This document shows positions 11,565-23,300 of a DNA stretch of 64,000 nt, in pieces. A model generated the notes under the pieces. It did no database searches and was not told where the DNA came from. It saw only the letters and a program-made list of their open reading frames with translations. This stretch comes from Chaetomium olivaceum (taxonomy: Eukaryota; Ascomycota; Sordariomycetes; Sordariales; Chaetomiaceae), in assembly GCA_039881045.1 (NCBI GenBank), contig JAYWVB010000068.1:1-64000 (forward strand), in the 5' to 3' direction. The position numbers were made by a program, and so were the translations under genes. Numbering within the stretch: position 1 is the first letter of the stretch; each line of letters opens with the position of its first letter.

Positions 11565-12147
11565 ATGGGTACACTTCGTCCTCAGGGTTTCGGCCTGTAT
11601 TTTACCCGGGCAGCAATGTACAATTCAAACTGTATTAATTCTCTAGTCTTAAAGTTGTGCTGTTCGTTCAGTCCCCAACTCCTTCATGCATGCCATGCCC
11701 TGAGGCGGGGGTTCCGTGCCTGATGGCCCGAGCGCTTCTTCTCCAATTGCAAGCTACCCCTGTCTGTTGGGGTTGGAGCTGTTCCATCTTGAGCCCTCTC
11801 CAGCCCCCTTCGCCTGCCTTGCCGCGCTGACGACATCTCCTGCGACCCCCAAGTCTGAAGTTCGGGCTTGTTTTGTCTCATGTTGTTGATAAACTCCCGG
11901 TCACCTTTTTTGTCTATCCATTTTCACCTCACCACTCTCAAGTTATTCTGTCCCTTGCACGACGAGCGCAGCATCGTGACACCCATCCCGCCTAGGTAGG
12001 GGCTGACCTGACTGACCTGGAACCCTTGGATAGCCGCCCGCTGCCGCAACCCCCGCTGTGTCGCGCGAAACGGCACATCGCGGCGATCGTTCCAACAGAG
12101 GACTTATCGCCTCGACTAGACTCCCAAAGTCCAATCGCCAATTGACA
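11565..12147. other. Intergenic between uL15m and MVP1
   Basis: No coding feature found. It contains the uL15m 3' region and the MVP1 leader. The leader frame is open for 30 codons upstream of the chosen ATG, but its sequence is not MVP1-like. Confidence 0.5.
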
Positions 12148-14801
12148 ATGGACGACAACATGTCACTTTTTGGTAGCTCACCGTCAGATGAGTCACCCGA
12201 CCTGCGATCGAGCAACTTCCCCAACAGCCGATCCTCACTGTTCGACCACGAACCGCCAATGACCAAGTCCACCACCTCGGCATTGTTCGCTGACGATGAC
12301 CCCGGCTCCGACTCACCCTGGGACATGCCGACGCCCCGTCGACAGCAAACCCGCGCCGACGTCATTCGCAGTCTTCTGCCCGCATCTGACGTGCCCGACA
12401 ACTACATTGAGGCCTTTGACAAGGTTGTCGCCGAGGATGGCGGCGGAGGCCGCATCACCGCGGGGGGAGTCGCCAGGACCCTGGCCGCCGCAAGGCTCGG
12501 CGCTGATGCCCAAGCGCGGATAATGGCCATCGTCACGCCGGGCGGCAGCGGCGAAGAAGTCTCTCTGGACAGGAACCAATTCAATGTGTTACTGGCCCTG
12601 ATTGGCCTCGCGCAAGAAGGCGAAGGAGTTAGTCTCGATGGGGTAGACGAGCGACGCCGGGGTGAGTAAACACATCTATTCCCCGCTCTCATCCATATTT
12701 TCATCTCGAGTTCCATGCGCCTGGTCCCTTGCGCCTGCGCTCATTGCAAGAGCAATCTTATCGGAACCACCGGCAAGCTGCCTCATCCGCTTCGAGATCC
12801 GGCCGTGGGTGCGGGTGCTCAAGTGGGCCCGAGTTTGCAGCTGCTACCTTATCGGAGCTAACCTAGCTGCGCCAATCCCCAGATCTTCCCCAGCCAACAC
12901 TTCACGGCCTCATCGAGAATAGACCGGCCCTACCGCGAGTCGAGGAACTGGCCGCGAAGCCACCGCAAAGAACAGCAACACCCTCGAGAGCTCCCGAGCC
13001 CGCCTCTCCGGCACGGCACCGGAGTATCAGAAAGCCATCGATGGAATACCCCGAAGACCCGTGGAATAGCCCCGACCTGCACAGGAACCACAACCACGGC
13101 CCCGAGCTGCCGCGCCCGAATGGCCACGACAGGTCTGCATCGGCGGGCCCCTTGAACGGAGGCGGTTTCGGAACCAGTCCTCAGGCGACTTTGCCCCGCC
13201 GGACCACGTCTACATTTACGACTAGCGTCCCTCCGTCAGGTACTGGCTCGGTTGCGGAAGCACCGACTGCATGGGGGTATGTCGACCCCAACCCGCCGTC
13301 CGCCGCCGAGTTCAACGAGCCGCCGCCAAATCCCACGGCTCCGTTTGGTGGCATTGCTGCTGGCCCAGTTGCCCAAGAGCCAGCCGGTGCTCAGCCCCCG
13401 ACACCAGCCATCAACAGGACCATCGGCGGCGGCCGGAACGGTACGGCTGTAGAAGAGCACGTCCTGGTAACATTAATGCCGGAGAAGGAGGGCGTGTTCT
13501 TTTTCCAGCACCACAACTACGAGGTCACCAGTTCCAGGAGGGGAAGCAAGGTTGTTCGGCGGTATAGCGACTTCGTGTGGCTGTTGGACTGTCTGCACAA
13601 ACGGTACCCCTTCCGCATTCTACCGCTCTTGCCACCGAAGAGAGTTGCTGGTGGGTTCACCCTTGTCCAAGCATCCATGCGTGGCCGTCTCGGTCTAACA
13701 CGTTGCAGTCAACGGCAACCACTTATCCAACGATGGCGCCTTCATAGAAAAACGGCGGCGCGGCCTTGCCAGGTTCTTGAACACGCTCGTCCGGCACCCC
13801 GTGCTTGGCCAGGAGCAGCTGGTCATTATGTTCCTCACGGTCCCGACTGTAAGTGGATTTGCCCCAAGCTCGAAAAGCAGCGACTGATAAACTACGCCTC
13901 TAGGAACTCGCCGTGTGGCGCAAGCAAGCGACCATCTCCGTGCAAGACGAATTCGCCGGCCGTCCCCTCCCTGCCGGCCTCGAAGACTCGCTGCCGCCCA
14001 CGCTCGAAGAGCTCTTCGCCCGCACCCGCGCCGGCGTCAAGCGGAGCGCTGAGCTGTACATCACCGTCTGCAACCTCATGGACCGCCTGGTCAAGCGGTC
14101 CGAGGGTGTGGCGGCTGACCGCGCGCGTGGCCCTCTCGCTCGTGTCGCTGACGGAAGCGAGTGCCGACACGTACGCGACCGATACCAACGATGTGCCGCT
14201 GCTCAACGACGGTCTGCAGGCTATGAGCCGCCACCTGCGCACCGCGCAGAGCCTGATCGAGGACGAGGCGCGTGCCTGGGAGGGCGGCGTGCTCGAGGAT
14301 CTCAAGAGACAGCGCGACGCGCTTGTTAGCCTGCGGGATCTCTTTGATCGCCGCGAGAGGCTCGACAAGGATAATATCCCCTACCTTGAGAAGCGTATTG
14401 CGACGAACGAGGCGAAACTGTCGTCGCTGCGGGCAAAACCTGAGGGCATGGTCAAGCCGGGGGAGGTGGAGAAGGTTGTTGAGGCGATTATCAAGGTAGG
14501 ACTAGAACACGCTTCATCATACCTCCCCAATCTCCTGCGTATTTACTACATATTGACGAATTTACGCTAACGGTGGCAACCCCGAAAACAGGACAAGGAG
14601 TCGATCGTCGACCAACACAACCGGTCTGTCTTCGTTCAGGAGTGCATCCGGGATGAGCTCAGCTACTTCCAGCACACGCAGTACAACGTCTCCCGGTGGA
14701 ACCAAGACTGGGCCCAGGAGCGCGTCAAGTACTCGGAACTGTTGGCTGACAACTGGCGCCGCCTGCTGGATGGCCTCGAGGGGATGCCCCTGGGTGATTA
14801 A
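12148..14801 (+). CDS. mvp1: Sorting nexin MVP1 (PX-BAR), with a frame break in exon 4
   Basis: Exons 12148-12661, 12883-13650, 13709-13848, 13904-14495 and 14592-14801 give about 741 aa. All four introns (221, 58, 55, 96 nt) fit exact phases. MVP1 is a membrane-bending sorting nexin of endosome-to-vacuole transport. An acidic, Ser-rich N-terminus is followed by an EH-like region. The PX domain starts at about 360, with the phosphoinositide-binding RRYSDF at 397-402. A C-terminal BAR region contains ELYITVCNLMDR, ..TNDVPLLNDGL.. and ARAWEGGVLEDLKRQRD. Exon 4 changes frame at about 14120-14128, between GVAADR and VALSLVSLTEAS, in a CGCGCGCG run. The total length is one base over a multiple of three. 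A two-base loss there would restore the expected continuous text. Otherwise intact; a sequence error is more likely than a dead gene. Confidence 0.88.
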
Positions 14802-15915
14802 CCTCTTGAGGAGGGCCTTCCCGAGACGGCGGTCATGCGGGGGTAGTGTCCGTGATAGGGTCCCCGAGGACGGTCTTTCCGAGATGGAGATATGACGAAG
14901 TAGACATCGGAGCCCCTGGGGTGGGTCGTTCTGAGACGGGGTGACGAAGGAGCGTATTGGGGTCGGCGGCGAGAGTTGATGGGGGCGGCAGCACATTTCT
15001 TCCTGATACGGGCGCTTTTGTGATTCCGTATCATCATTGGCGGCGTTTCTTTCTTTCTATTTGTTCTATTCAAGTTGTCCTGTGCATGGGAGCAGATACG
15101 ATACCTTTGGTAGCTGGATGTTTGAGATTGCGATACCCTGGGTAATAAGCTGTTGACTTTGAGATTTGGCTCTGTTGTCATCAGTGTACTGTCATATTCA
15201 TGGTGTGGTTTCCCTGAGCCTTTTGTGCTGTCTTAAGACCATACAACGGCAAAAATAAACATCAACAAACACTGGACTTTTCCTCCGGCGGCGCCAAGCC
15301 TGCCCCTCGGTCTCCAGAACCGGCCCACGGGCCCCAGGCCCGTCTGGATGGCTGCTGCAAACCCCGCCATGACGTTTTTCAGCCTCGCGCCTGATGGCTT
15401 CCTCTAGCTGCAGAATCTTCAGTTGGTTCGGAGGAGGAATCCTATAACCAACCATTTCCCCTCCCAACCATAAAAAAAGTACCTGACGGTCGACTCCGAC
15501 GCGAGGCGGGCGACCTCATCTCGCGTCCTTTCGCCTCGCCCCGCTCCAACCCAACCGCCCGCGCAGACAGCACCTGGCCCGCTATCGGTGTCCCGCAACC
15601 CGATTCGACCGCAACACCGACCCTTCTTCTGCCCAAGGAACCAGCCTTGGCAGGAAACCGAAAGTCAAACCACGACCTGATCTTACGAGCCACAAGAACC
15701 GCCCGCGGAGCGACTCGAACCGCCACGACCGAACCTCCTGCAACCTAAGAATACCTGCACCTTTCAAGAGCATCCATACGACGTGGGAACCACAAACGCG
15801 CACCAAATACCCTCTCTTTTCTCTCGCCCTCTCCATCCCTACCTATCTTTAGCGACATCGTCCCGGGGGGTTGTTCAACCCTACGAAAGTACCGTCGTGC
15901 GAAGGAACCGTCAAA
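14802..15915. other. Intergenic between MVP1 and DCN1
   Basis: No coding exon recognised. The stretch 15440-15915 is C-rich with scattered short pyrimidine runs and is probably DCN1 promoter and leader. Open frames on the minus strand there have no family resemblance. Confidence 0.5.
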
Positions 15916-18055
15916 ATGCCGGCGACCTCGACGAGGCGAACCCAGGCCGCTGAGCAGTTCGTAGCGGTAACAAAAGCGAACAGGGACAGCGCGCAGGCAG
16001 TGGGTTATCTCTCACTTTTTATTTTCTTGGTCCCCTTTTCCCATTTTCTTTTGCTGCCCCGCGCAGTGCTCCCGAATACCACTACCGTCGCGCTCTCTCG
16101 CACCGCATGGCCGATGGGGTGCTCTTTCGGCCCGATACCGATGGGCCTTCGATCCTTGCCTTGCATGACACGCGCTGACTGTTGGACGAAATGCGACAGT
16201 ACCTGAGGAACAATAATTACAATCTGGATGCCGCGCTGAACCAGTAAGTTGGTATTTTCCCGCTCGTTTTCCTGCCCTTTCGTAGCTCTGCCCCTCGACA
16301 AGAGTTCCCTCTCCTCCAGTCCCCCCCCACACTCCGAGTGGGCCGCCGGCGCTTGGGACGGGGTGTCTCCGGCCGAACCATCTCCGGGCGCGTCTGTGTC
16401 CCGCACAACCCTGGGCGGAAGGGCCGTGGTGGAAGCGTTCTGGAAGATGAGATCGGCATTACGACACCATGTCTCATATAGCACGTCGCGGCCAGAGCTA
16501 AACATCCCTTGCTTCTCTCGGCCGCCTTTTGTCTCCTTCAACCCGGTTCTCGTGTTTCTGGAAAGCCAGGCTCTTTCCTCAATTGCCTTTCAAACAGCCT
16601 CCTAGTGGAACCAGATTGCCCATCTTGTTTATCCGTACCTTCCCGCTGAACCCATTGCTCATTTCGTCTCATCATATTTGGGACATCGTTCTTTCCGTTT
16701 TGGTTTCTTTTGTTTTATCACTATTTTTTTTTTCTTTTATTTTCTTCGCCTATGGCTGCACTGGATGCAGCGCCTCCCCCGGCGAACATGCTGCGCCGCT
16801 TCTTCAATTCTTGTTTCAACAAACGACCAGAGTCAACGCCACCCCACCTCCAAGGGTCGACCGAGACGGACAGCAGTGACGCAACACTAGTGCTTCCGCA
16901 TTCACCACCACATTCCTCCGGGCTCACAATACGAGACCGTATGAGAACCACGGGCAAGGGAAAGGCGGTATCAGAAGCACAGTCACCTGCCGCCAATACG
17001 CCAGCCATGCCGAAAGCTGCAAAGGAGAAGAAGGCGGCCAAGTCGACCAAGGACCGGAAACCCTACTCAAAGGCGGCAAGGTCCGACCCCACGTCGCTCA
17101 ATGTCTACTCGCGCACGCTGTTTTTGATGTTGCTGTTGTTTTTCGCTTGGCAAGGGCTGGAAAGCTGACGGCGGTGCTCTTTGTAGGTATTATAACGATA
17201 ATCAGAACCATGGCGGCAGCAATAAAGCGGACGCAGCAGCAAGGGCGCAGCTGAACCAGTTTTTCGATGATCTCATTCCAGGTAGGCCCCCCCCGCCAGA
17301 TCACCTCGCCGACGAAAAGGCAGCAAACTCACTATCCGCCAGATGAGGAAAAGGCGCGGAGCTCAGAACCAATTTCGGAGATTGGCGCCGAGCAGTCCAT
17401 GACCTACCTCGAGCGCCTCGAGGTCAACATGGCCAACTACGAGCTCTTTGTAGTGCTCGAGATCGTCAAGGCCGAGTCTATCGGCACCATCACGCGGTCG
17501 GGCTTCGTCGACGGCTGGGCGCGCATCATCGCCGAGACCAGCAGTCATGCTAACAGCAACATGCGGGTCACGCCCGACTGGGCCGGCCAACAGCAATACG
17601 TGCGCGGGCGCATCGCCCAGGTCATGGTCGACGACGACTACTTCAAGACCCTCTACGACTTTGCCTTCCAGGTCGGCCGGGAACCGCCGCAGAAGGCCGT
17701 CGGGATGGCGGTCGCCGTCAGCTTCTGGGAGGGCCTGTACGAGCCCAACACCAACCCGTGGCGCTCGGCGCACGTCAACTGGCTCGAGCAGTGGACGGCC
17801 TACCTGCGGGAGAAGTACGGCGTCGTCAAGGTGAACGAGGACGGCGAGGAGGAGGTCGAGTACAAGCGGACCGTCAGCAAGGACCTCTGGACCCAGACCC
17901 GCCTTTTCGCCATCAAGACCATGAAGGACGAGACGCTCGGGTTCTGGTCTGAGGAGCAGGCCTGGCCGGGCATCATCGACGACTTTGTTCTGTGGTGCCG
18001 GGAGAAGGGAGTCGTGGAGGAGAAGAAGCCCGGGGACGCCATGGAGGCGGAATAA
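15916..18055 (+). CDS. dcn1: DCN1, cullin neddylation E3 (UBA + PONY domain)
   Basis: Exons 15916-15999, 16200-16243, 17187-17281 and 17343-18055 give 311 aa. DCN1 binds cullin and the Nedd8-E2 and promotes cullin neddylation. An N-terminal UBA domain (about residues 8-50) is split over three exons: FVAVTKANRDSAQA, then YLRNNNYNLDAALNQ, then YYNDNQ. The C-terminal potentiating-neddylation (PONY) domain spans roughly residues 90-300, with NYELFVVLEIVKAESIG, FVDGW, YDFAFQVGREPPQK, and FWSEEQAWPGIIDDFV..C near its end. This last part matches the acidic cullin-contact patch region. Intron sizes are 200, 943 and 61 nt. The 943-nt second intron is exceptional beside the others in the window and contains a Lys/Ser-rich open frame (separate entry). 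Phases are exact across all junctions. Confidence 0.93.
16752..17168 (+). other. Open frame inside the long DCN1 intron
   Basis: From the ATG at 16752 an open frame of 138 codons lies wholly in DCN1 intron 2 on the same strand. Its translation has an LRRFFNSCFNKR start and a Lys-rich middle (KAAKEKKAAKSTKDRK), and ends in a hydrophobic stretch. It does not resemble a known family. It may be an alternative first exon, a nested small gene, or chance. No junction could be found that joins it in frame to the DCN1 exon at 17187. Confidence 0.2.
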
Positions 18056-19086
18056 AGGCGGCATGGTTTCTTCTGGACTCTTGCGGCATGGCAAGCCCAT
18101 ATAGACAACACGGCTGAAGGGATGCTTGCTACGGCGCGGGGAGCGGGGACAGAAGGCACGCGCTCTCTGTCAAGGGGGGAGGCCCGGCTGCCACGGGTGG
18201 CATGCACATACACTCCCAGGCGTTTACTACAGCGAAGGCTTAGGGGCACGCATTGCTCGGCTGGCTTGCATACAGAACTAGAATTTAAAAACTTGTTCAT
18301 GCAATTCTCTTAGCTCTCTCTCTATCTCACGGCTTGTGACTTGGTGACGACATGTTGAATGAGTGGTTGACGACGCCAATTGGCGGGGTTGCGGTCAAAG
18401 CGATACCACGTTACGTCAGGGGGTCCTGGTGAGGGTCACGCTCCAACGTCGGATAGCTGGCGCGACTGGTCGGCTGTGAGTCCGTTTTGTTCACGAATCG
18501 GACCGGTGCGTCCATTGCCACGTTGAGTAGGGCCGAGGTTTCTCGTATTACTGGGCGTGTTGTGTTGATGCGACTCAGGACGAGCCAGTCACTGCGAGTA
18601 CCATCTTTAGCTATGTATGTAGTAACATATGGTTTCACCCGTACTATCAGCGTAGGTGTGGTGTGGTTGTGGAAATGACATTGTTCTTCATCCCGCTGTG
18701 CTCCTGCTCCATGCGAGAGCCGAGTGGTCATGTCTCGGCTACGCATTTCTACGGTACCTATGGTACAGCGTGTATCATACAATTCCCCGTCTCCCGTCCG
18801 GCACCTGCGGTGGGTTGCAGGTTTGTGGTATCCGGCGTAAACGCACTGCCAGGGCTGTGGACGCTGGCCGGTGCCTGTAACTACGAGCAATCCCTTCCTG
18901 CCCGGCCTCCCCTTCCGTATAGTTCCTTGTTGATTGGTATCAAGGCGTGAGCGGGTGCGTATCGTCGTGTTGGCCCCCATGCCTCACTTGCTGTATCCCA
19001 TCCCTCCCGTCCCATATACACACGTAACAACCATCTCCGACCAGCATCTCCACCCCAAACCAACCCAAAAGTGAAAAAAAAACCGC
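18056..19086. other. Intergenic between DCN1 and bS6m 3' ends
   Basis: Convergent 3' flanks of DCN1 and the bS6m gene. A 189-codon minus-strand open frame (18411-18980) has no family resemblance and no splice context, and is not called. No RNA gene recognised. Confidence 0.5.
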
Positions 19087-19588
19087 TCATTCCAAATTCT
19101 TCCACTGCACCGCCCCAAACCGACTCAACGTCTCCAGCTTCCCATCCCCCAACTTGACCCCGCCAGACCGGATCACTCGCGGGTCGACGCGCAGAGTGCG
19201 GGCGACGTCCTGGTGGGTGGCGACGCCGGCATCGTAGCGTAGGACAAAGTAGTGGCCGCGCACGTGGCGTGTCTGGTTGAGCGAGACGGCGCGCGGCAGG
19301 TGGAAGACGCCCCAGTTGGCGACGTCGCGGATGACGCCGCCCTGGCGGAGGATCAGTTGGCCGGCGGTGAGGACGATTCTGTACGACGGGGGCGAGGGTG
19401 GTTAGTACGCACGAGAGGATTTGGCGGAGGGCGCAAGATGGCTCACTCTTTCACTTCCTTCAGGTTGCCCGGGCGGACCTAGTGCGGGAGGGGGGAGTGT
19501 TAGCGGGGGGGTTCGTTGTTCGGGTGCGCTCGTTGGGGGTTGGGTCTGGTAGGCGGTTACGCACAATGCCAATCATCTCGTACAACAT
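19087..19588 (-). CDS. mrp17: Mitochondrial small-subunit ribosomal protein bS6m
   Basis: Three exons, two of them tiny: 19588-19565 (24 nt), 19478-19447 (32 nt) and 19378-19087 (292 nt). Joined across introns of 86 and 68 nt they give 115 aa, the normal size for MRP17/bS6m. The start MLYEMIGI matches the first beta strand of S6. VRPGNLKEVKE and IVLTAGQLIL follow, then GGVIRDVANWGVFHLP and GHYFVLRYDAG, which are conserved in mitochondrial S6. The C-terminal half has LRVDPRVIRSGGVKLGDG and ETLSRFGAVQW. It is part of the mitochondrial 37S subunit. The exons are too short for simple open-frame calling, so automated annotation may truncate the gene. Confidence 0.93.
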
Positions 19589-20397
19589 CTCGGTGGTGGG
19601 CGACGTCGGGCTGCCGTTGCCGTAGTGTGGAATATCGCGCGTCTGGCTTCTTCGTCGAGTGATAAGCTTCGCTGCCGCGCAATCGAGGTTGTCAACTGGG
19701 ATCTGGAAATTTTGGCGGCATCTTCCGGGATTCTGCCGCGGTAGTCTTCACACCGCCTCGAATTCATCGCTGCCAAGACAATGCCCCTGATTGCCCGCTG
19801 AAATGCACCCTAAAAGCACCCTAAAATTACACTGGGTGTCCCTAAACTCCAGTGGTGCGTGTACTCCGCAACACCCATGGATGGAAGTCGTGTACATACC
19901 TGAATTATCGAGAGGGCGGCAGGTCATAAGCATGCATTATTTACGTCCTACAAAATTAACTAAGTCCCCCTGGCAAGGCCATGATTGCACGTCGAAGCCT
20001 GCTGATAAAACAACGCGAACCCAACACATTTCCCCGAATCAGCGAAGGAAAATCCGAAGTCCCCAACGTAGCCACTCCCTTTTCGCAACCCCCAATGGAG
20101 GAAACCTGGCAGTAGTGAGAACGACCTGAAGACAATGCCGGCGGCAGGCCCCAATATCAGGTATCAAGAAGAAGACAAGGAGAAGAGACAAAAGAGAAAA
20201 ACCTACAAAGGAAAACATACAGAGGAAAACTGGCTGAGATTATGGCCAACTCGTCGAACGCACCGCACCGTATCCCATCCCCGATTCCCCCTCAAACCCC
20301 CCGACCTTAACGTAGCTTAGATCCTAGAGAAATACTTATATCTCCTCATTGTCTTGCCGTTGGGGCAACCGCTGCTCTGCGGCATCAGACAACTAAT
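19589..20397. other. Intergenic upstream of bS6m
   Basis: Bases 19589-19780 are the presumed bS6m promoter; the remainder is the 3' flank of the DUF3716 gene. It includes an A-rich purine tract near 20160-20230. No gene recognised. Confidence 0.5.
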
Positions 20398-23300
20398 CTA
20401 ATCCGAGTCAGGTCCGGGGAGGGTCTCGGGGGAAAGCGAGTTCCACATGACTTCCATCTCCTCTGTGACGATGGTTAGTAAAGACACATCCCAGACATAG
20501 CTTATGTGGGGGTAAGAAAAAAAAAGACGTATACGTACCCGTCCACCTCGCCAACCTTGACGCCCCTCTCGCGGCTCAAGAAGGTCAAGAACCTCCGCTT
20601 GGTACGGTCACGCTTAAACTGCGCCATGACATGCCCACGCGGGCCCAGATCCCTTCCATCCCGCCCCTTCTTATGCGCCACCACAACCTTGGTGCTGGCG
20701 CGGGCAAACGAGACTTCCTGGATGTCGCCCAGCTTGAGGTGGAAGTTGTAGGGCTTCTTGAAGACGGACCACTTGATGGGCTGGACTGACTCGAGCACCT
20801 GGTGCTCGATGACCTTCTTGTCCCCCTGCTTCTCCGTCACCCAGTGCCAGTACTGCGTCACGCCCGGGTGCGTCGCGAACGACCGCGTCTTGACCTGGTG
20901 CAGCCGCCAGTCGTTGGGATGCAGCCGGTCATCGCTAATCGAGTCGCTCGACGTGTACCCGTCGTATTCGAGCCCCGTCGAGTCGTCTTCTTCCTTGACC
21001 TCTTGTCCCTGTATCGCTGCCTTCTTCCCGGCCGTCGCCGACGGCGGGAACGGGCTATTGAGGATAATCTTGGGCTTGCCGGACGATGGGCTCCTGTTGG
21101 CCGGCTCAGGCTGGCTCGTGATGATCTTGATCCTTTTCGGCTTTTGCTGCCCAGATGCCGCCGCGGCTGTTGCTGCTGCTGCCGTCGCCGCCGTCGCTGC
21201 CGTTGCCGATGCAGAGGCCGAGGACGCTGATGCCGATGCTGATGCTGGAGTTCCAGTCGCTGATGCGGATGGCTTGCTCATGTTTGGTATCTTTATTTTA
21301 ATCGGCGTCGACTCCGGCGTCTGGTGCGGATCCTTGCGCTTGAGCGACCGCGGCGGCTTCTTAGTGCTGCTGCTGGGCTCCGCGTTTCTCGTCGCGTGTG
21401 CCGGGGGCCGGCCGACGCGGGGAAACCCGTTCTTCATCCGGAGTTGCTCAATCTTTCGATCGTGGTACGCCTTTCCTATCCAGCTTGCCACGTCAAATTT
21501 GTCTCCCTTCTCCACATAGAGCTCATGCAGTCGGTGGCGTAGCCATTCAGACGGCGAGACATCCAGGCCCATCCTCGGCAGCTCTTCTGTGAGCAACTGC
21601 GCGAGCCGGAACAGCGTGTCGTAGTTCGTAATCCGGTAGTTTATCCACTTCTTGCCGACGAGCTGGTACGGATGCAGTTCACCCTCCCAGAAACTTGAGC
21701 ACAGTGCGGCCCCGCTTTGCATCTCGATTTGCTAGATGCTTATCACGGTGCGTTGAACCCGCCTGGTCGAGTTGGTCGTACTTCTCTTGATGCTTCTGCC
21801 GGAGCGGCTCAACAAGCTCCTCGATCGGTTTCCAGTCAGGCTCCCAGTACGGGTGATCCGGAGAGATCTTGGCCAGGGGCACGCCGCGCATCATCGGTGG
21901 GTCTGTGAAGACAACCCCGTCGTGTTTAAGGCAGAGCACCTCCTTGTTAATCTCGGGAAGATCGTCGGTTTCTGCCTGAGCCGGTTTGGCCGATGGGGTT
22001 GATGGCGTCGTTGTCTTACGGCTACCCGGGAGAGACTTCCGCGGTGCCTTTTTGGGAGCGGCCTCCTTACTGCCTAGTCCCGCGTCCGAGTTGTCGGCCT
22101 CGTTTCCGGCTATCTGGTCCTCCTCGTAGTTCGCTGATGCTTTGTTGGCAGCCGTGAAGCTGGTACCAGGTGTCTGCGTCTTGCCGGGCGACTTGATAGG
22201 GGACTTATTCACGTTACTGTGCCGCGAACTAGAAGGGCGCTCCAAACTGCCGCCGTGGCAACCTCGTTTATTCCACTCGCAGTTGCCGCATCGTGCAAAG
22301 TCCGGGTCGCCGCCGACCATGACACAACCCTGATACGGGCCATGGTTCGACGAGCAGTCCTGGCACGGCCGCGCCTGTACATCGCCCATAGCCTGGACAA
22401 AAAAGCTGAGAAACTTGTTTGGCCGAGTATCGCCGGGTGGCGGGCGTGGAAGGGCGTCCAAATCGTCGGCGGTGAACTTTCGGCCGGGGCGAACCTGAAC
22501 CGGCCGCTTGATTGGCAGCCGCGAAAAGCGGTCCATAACAGAGTTTCCGGTACCAGATGCCCGGAGCCGCCCTATCAAGTCGCCTGCCTCGTCCAGAACC
22601 TCGACGAGGTCTAAAGCAGTGGTTTCACCAGGCGTTGCTGGCGGGCTTACGTCCCTGGTCATGGATACGGGGGTACCCAGCTCTGGGGTAGTGTCGCGCG
22701 AGCTCAGATCAGAAGATGAGGAGGGATATGTAGGCGCTGGTTGAGCAATCTCCGCTGGAGGCTCAAGTTCCCGGTTGACCTCAACCGCGGCGTTCGCGGG
22801 CGCTGTTTGCACATCGGGCATCTCAACGTCATCGCCGGTGGGCCTGGGCACAACTGTCTCGTCGGGCATCTCGACTTCGGTAGTGGACTGTTGGGTGTTC
22901 TCAGCGCTGCTCGCTTCGTGACTCGTCGTTGGTGCAGGAGTGTAAGTTTGTTGGCCAGGCTTGGGCAACTCGGAAACGGGATCGCGGTGAGTCGTCGGTA
23001 CGTTTTTGGCCTCCGGTGGCTCGTTACGTTGAGCTTCCACGCCGCCCATTTCCGTATCGTCATCAACGGACGTCGTCTCCGTCACGCCGTTCTCCGCGTT
23101 GGAAGTTTCTGATTCGTCATGGCTGCCTAGTGTGCCCGCATCGGGCATGTTTTTCTCCACGACTTGATGTTCCTGTTGCTGCCCACTAGCGAGAGCCGCC
23201 TCGTTATGTGTGGTCTCATGGTCGCCGGCCCGCGATTCCTCTAGTTTTTCAGTTTGGTGGTCGTTGGGGGGGTTAGTAGCAACCGTCGTTTCCACAACCG

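Noticed and set aside
13041..14570. Single 509-codon frame through MVP1
   Set aside because: Its middle (about 13651-14117) runs through two introns and out-of-frame sequence; the true exons lie partly in other frames. It is a chance read-through caused by high GC and the frame break.
18411..18980. 189-codon minus-strand frame between DCN1 and bS6m
   Set aside because: No domain or splice context, low complexity of Thr/Arg; position is in convergent 3' flanks.
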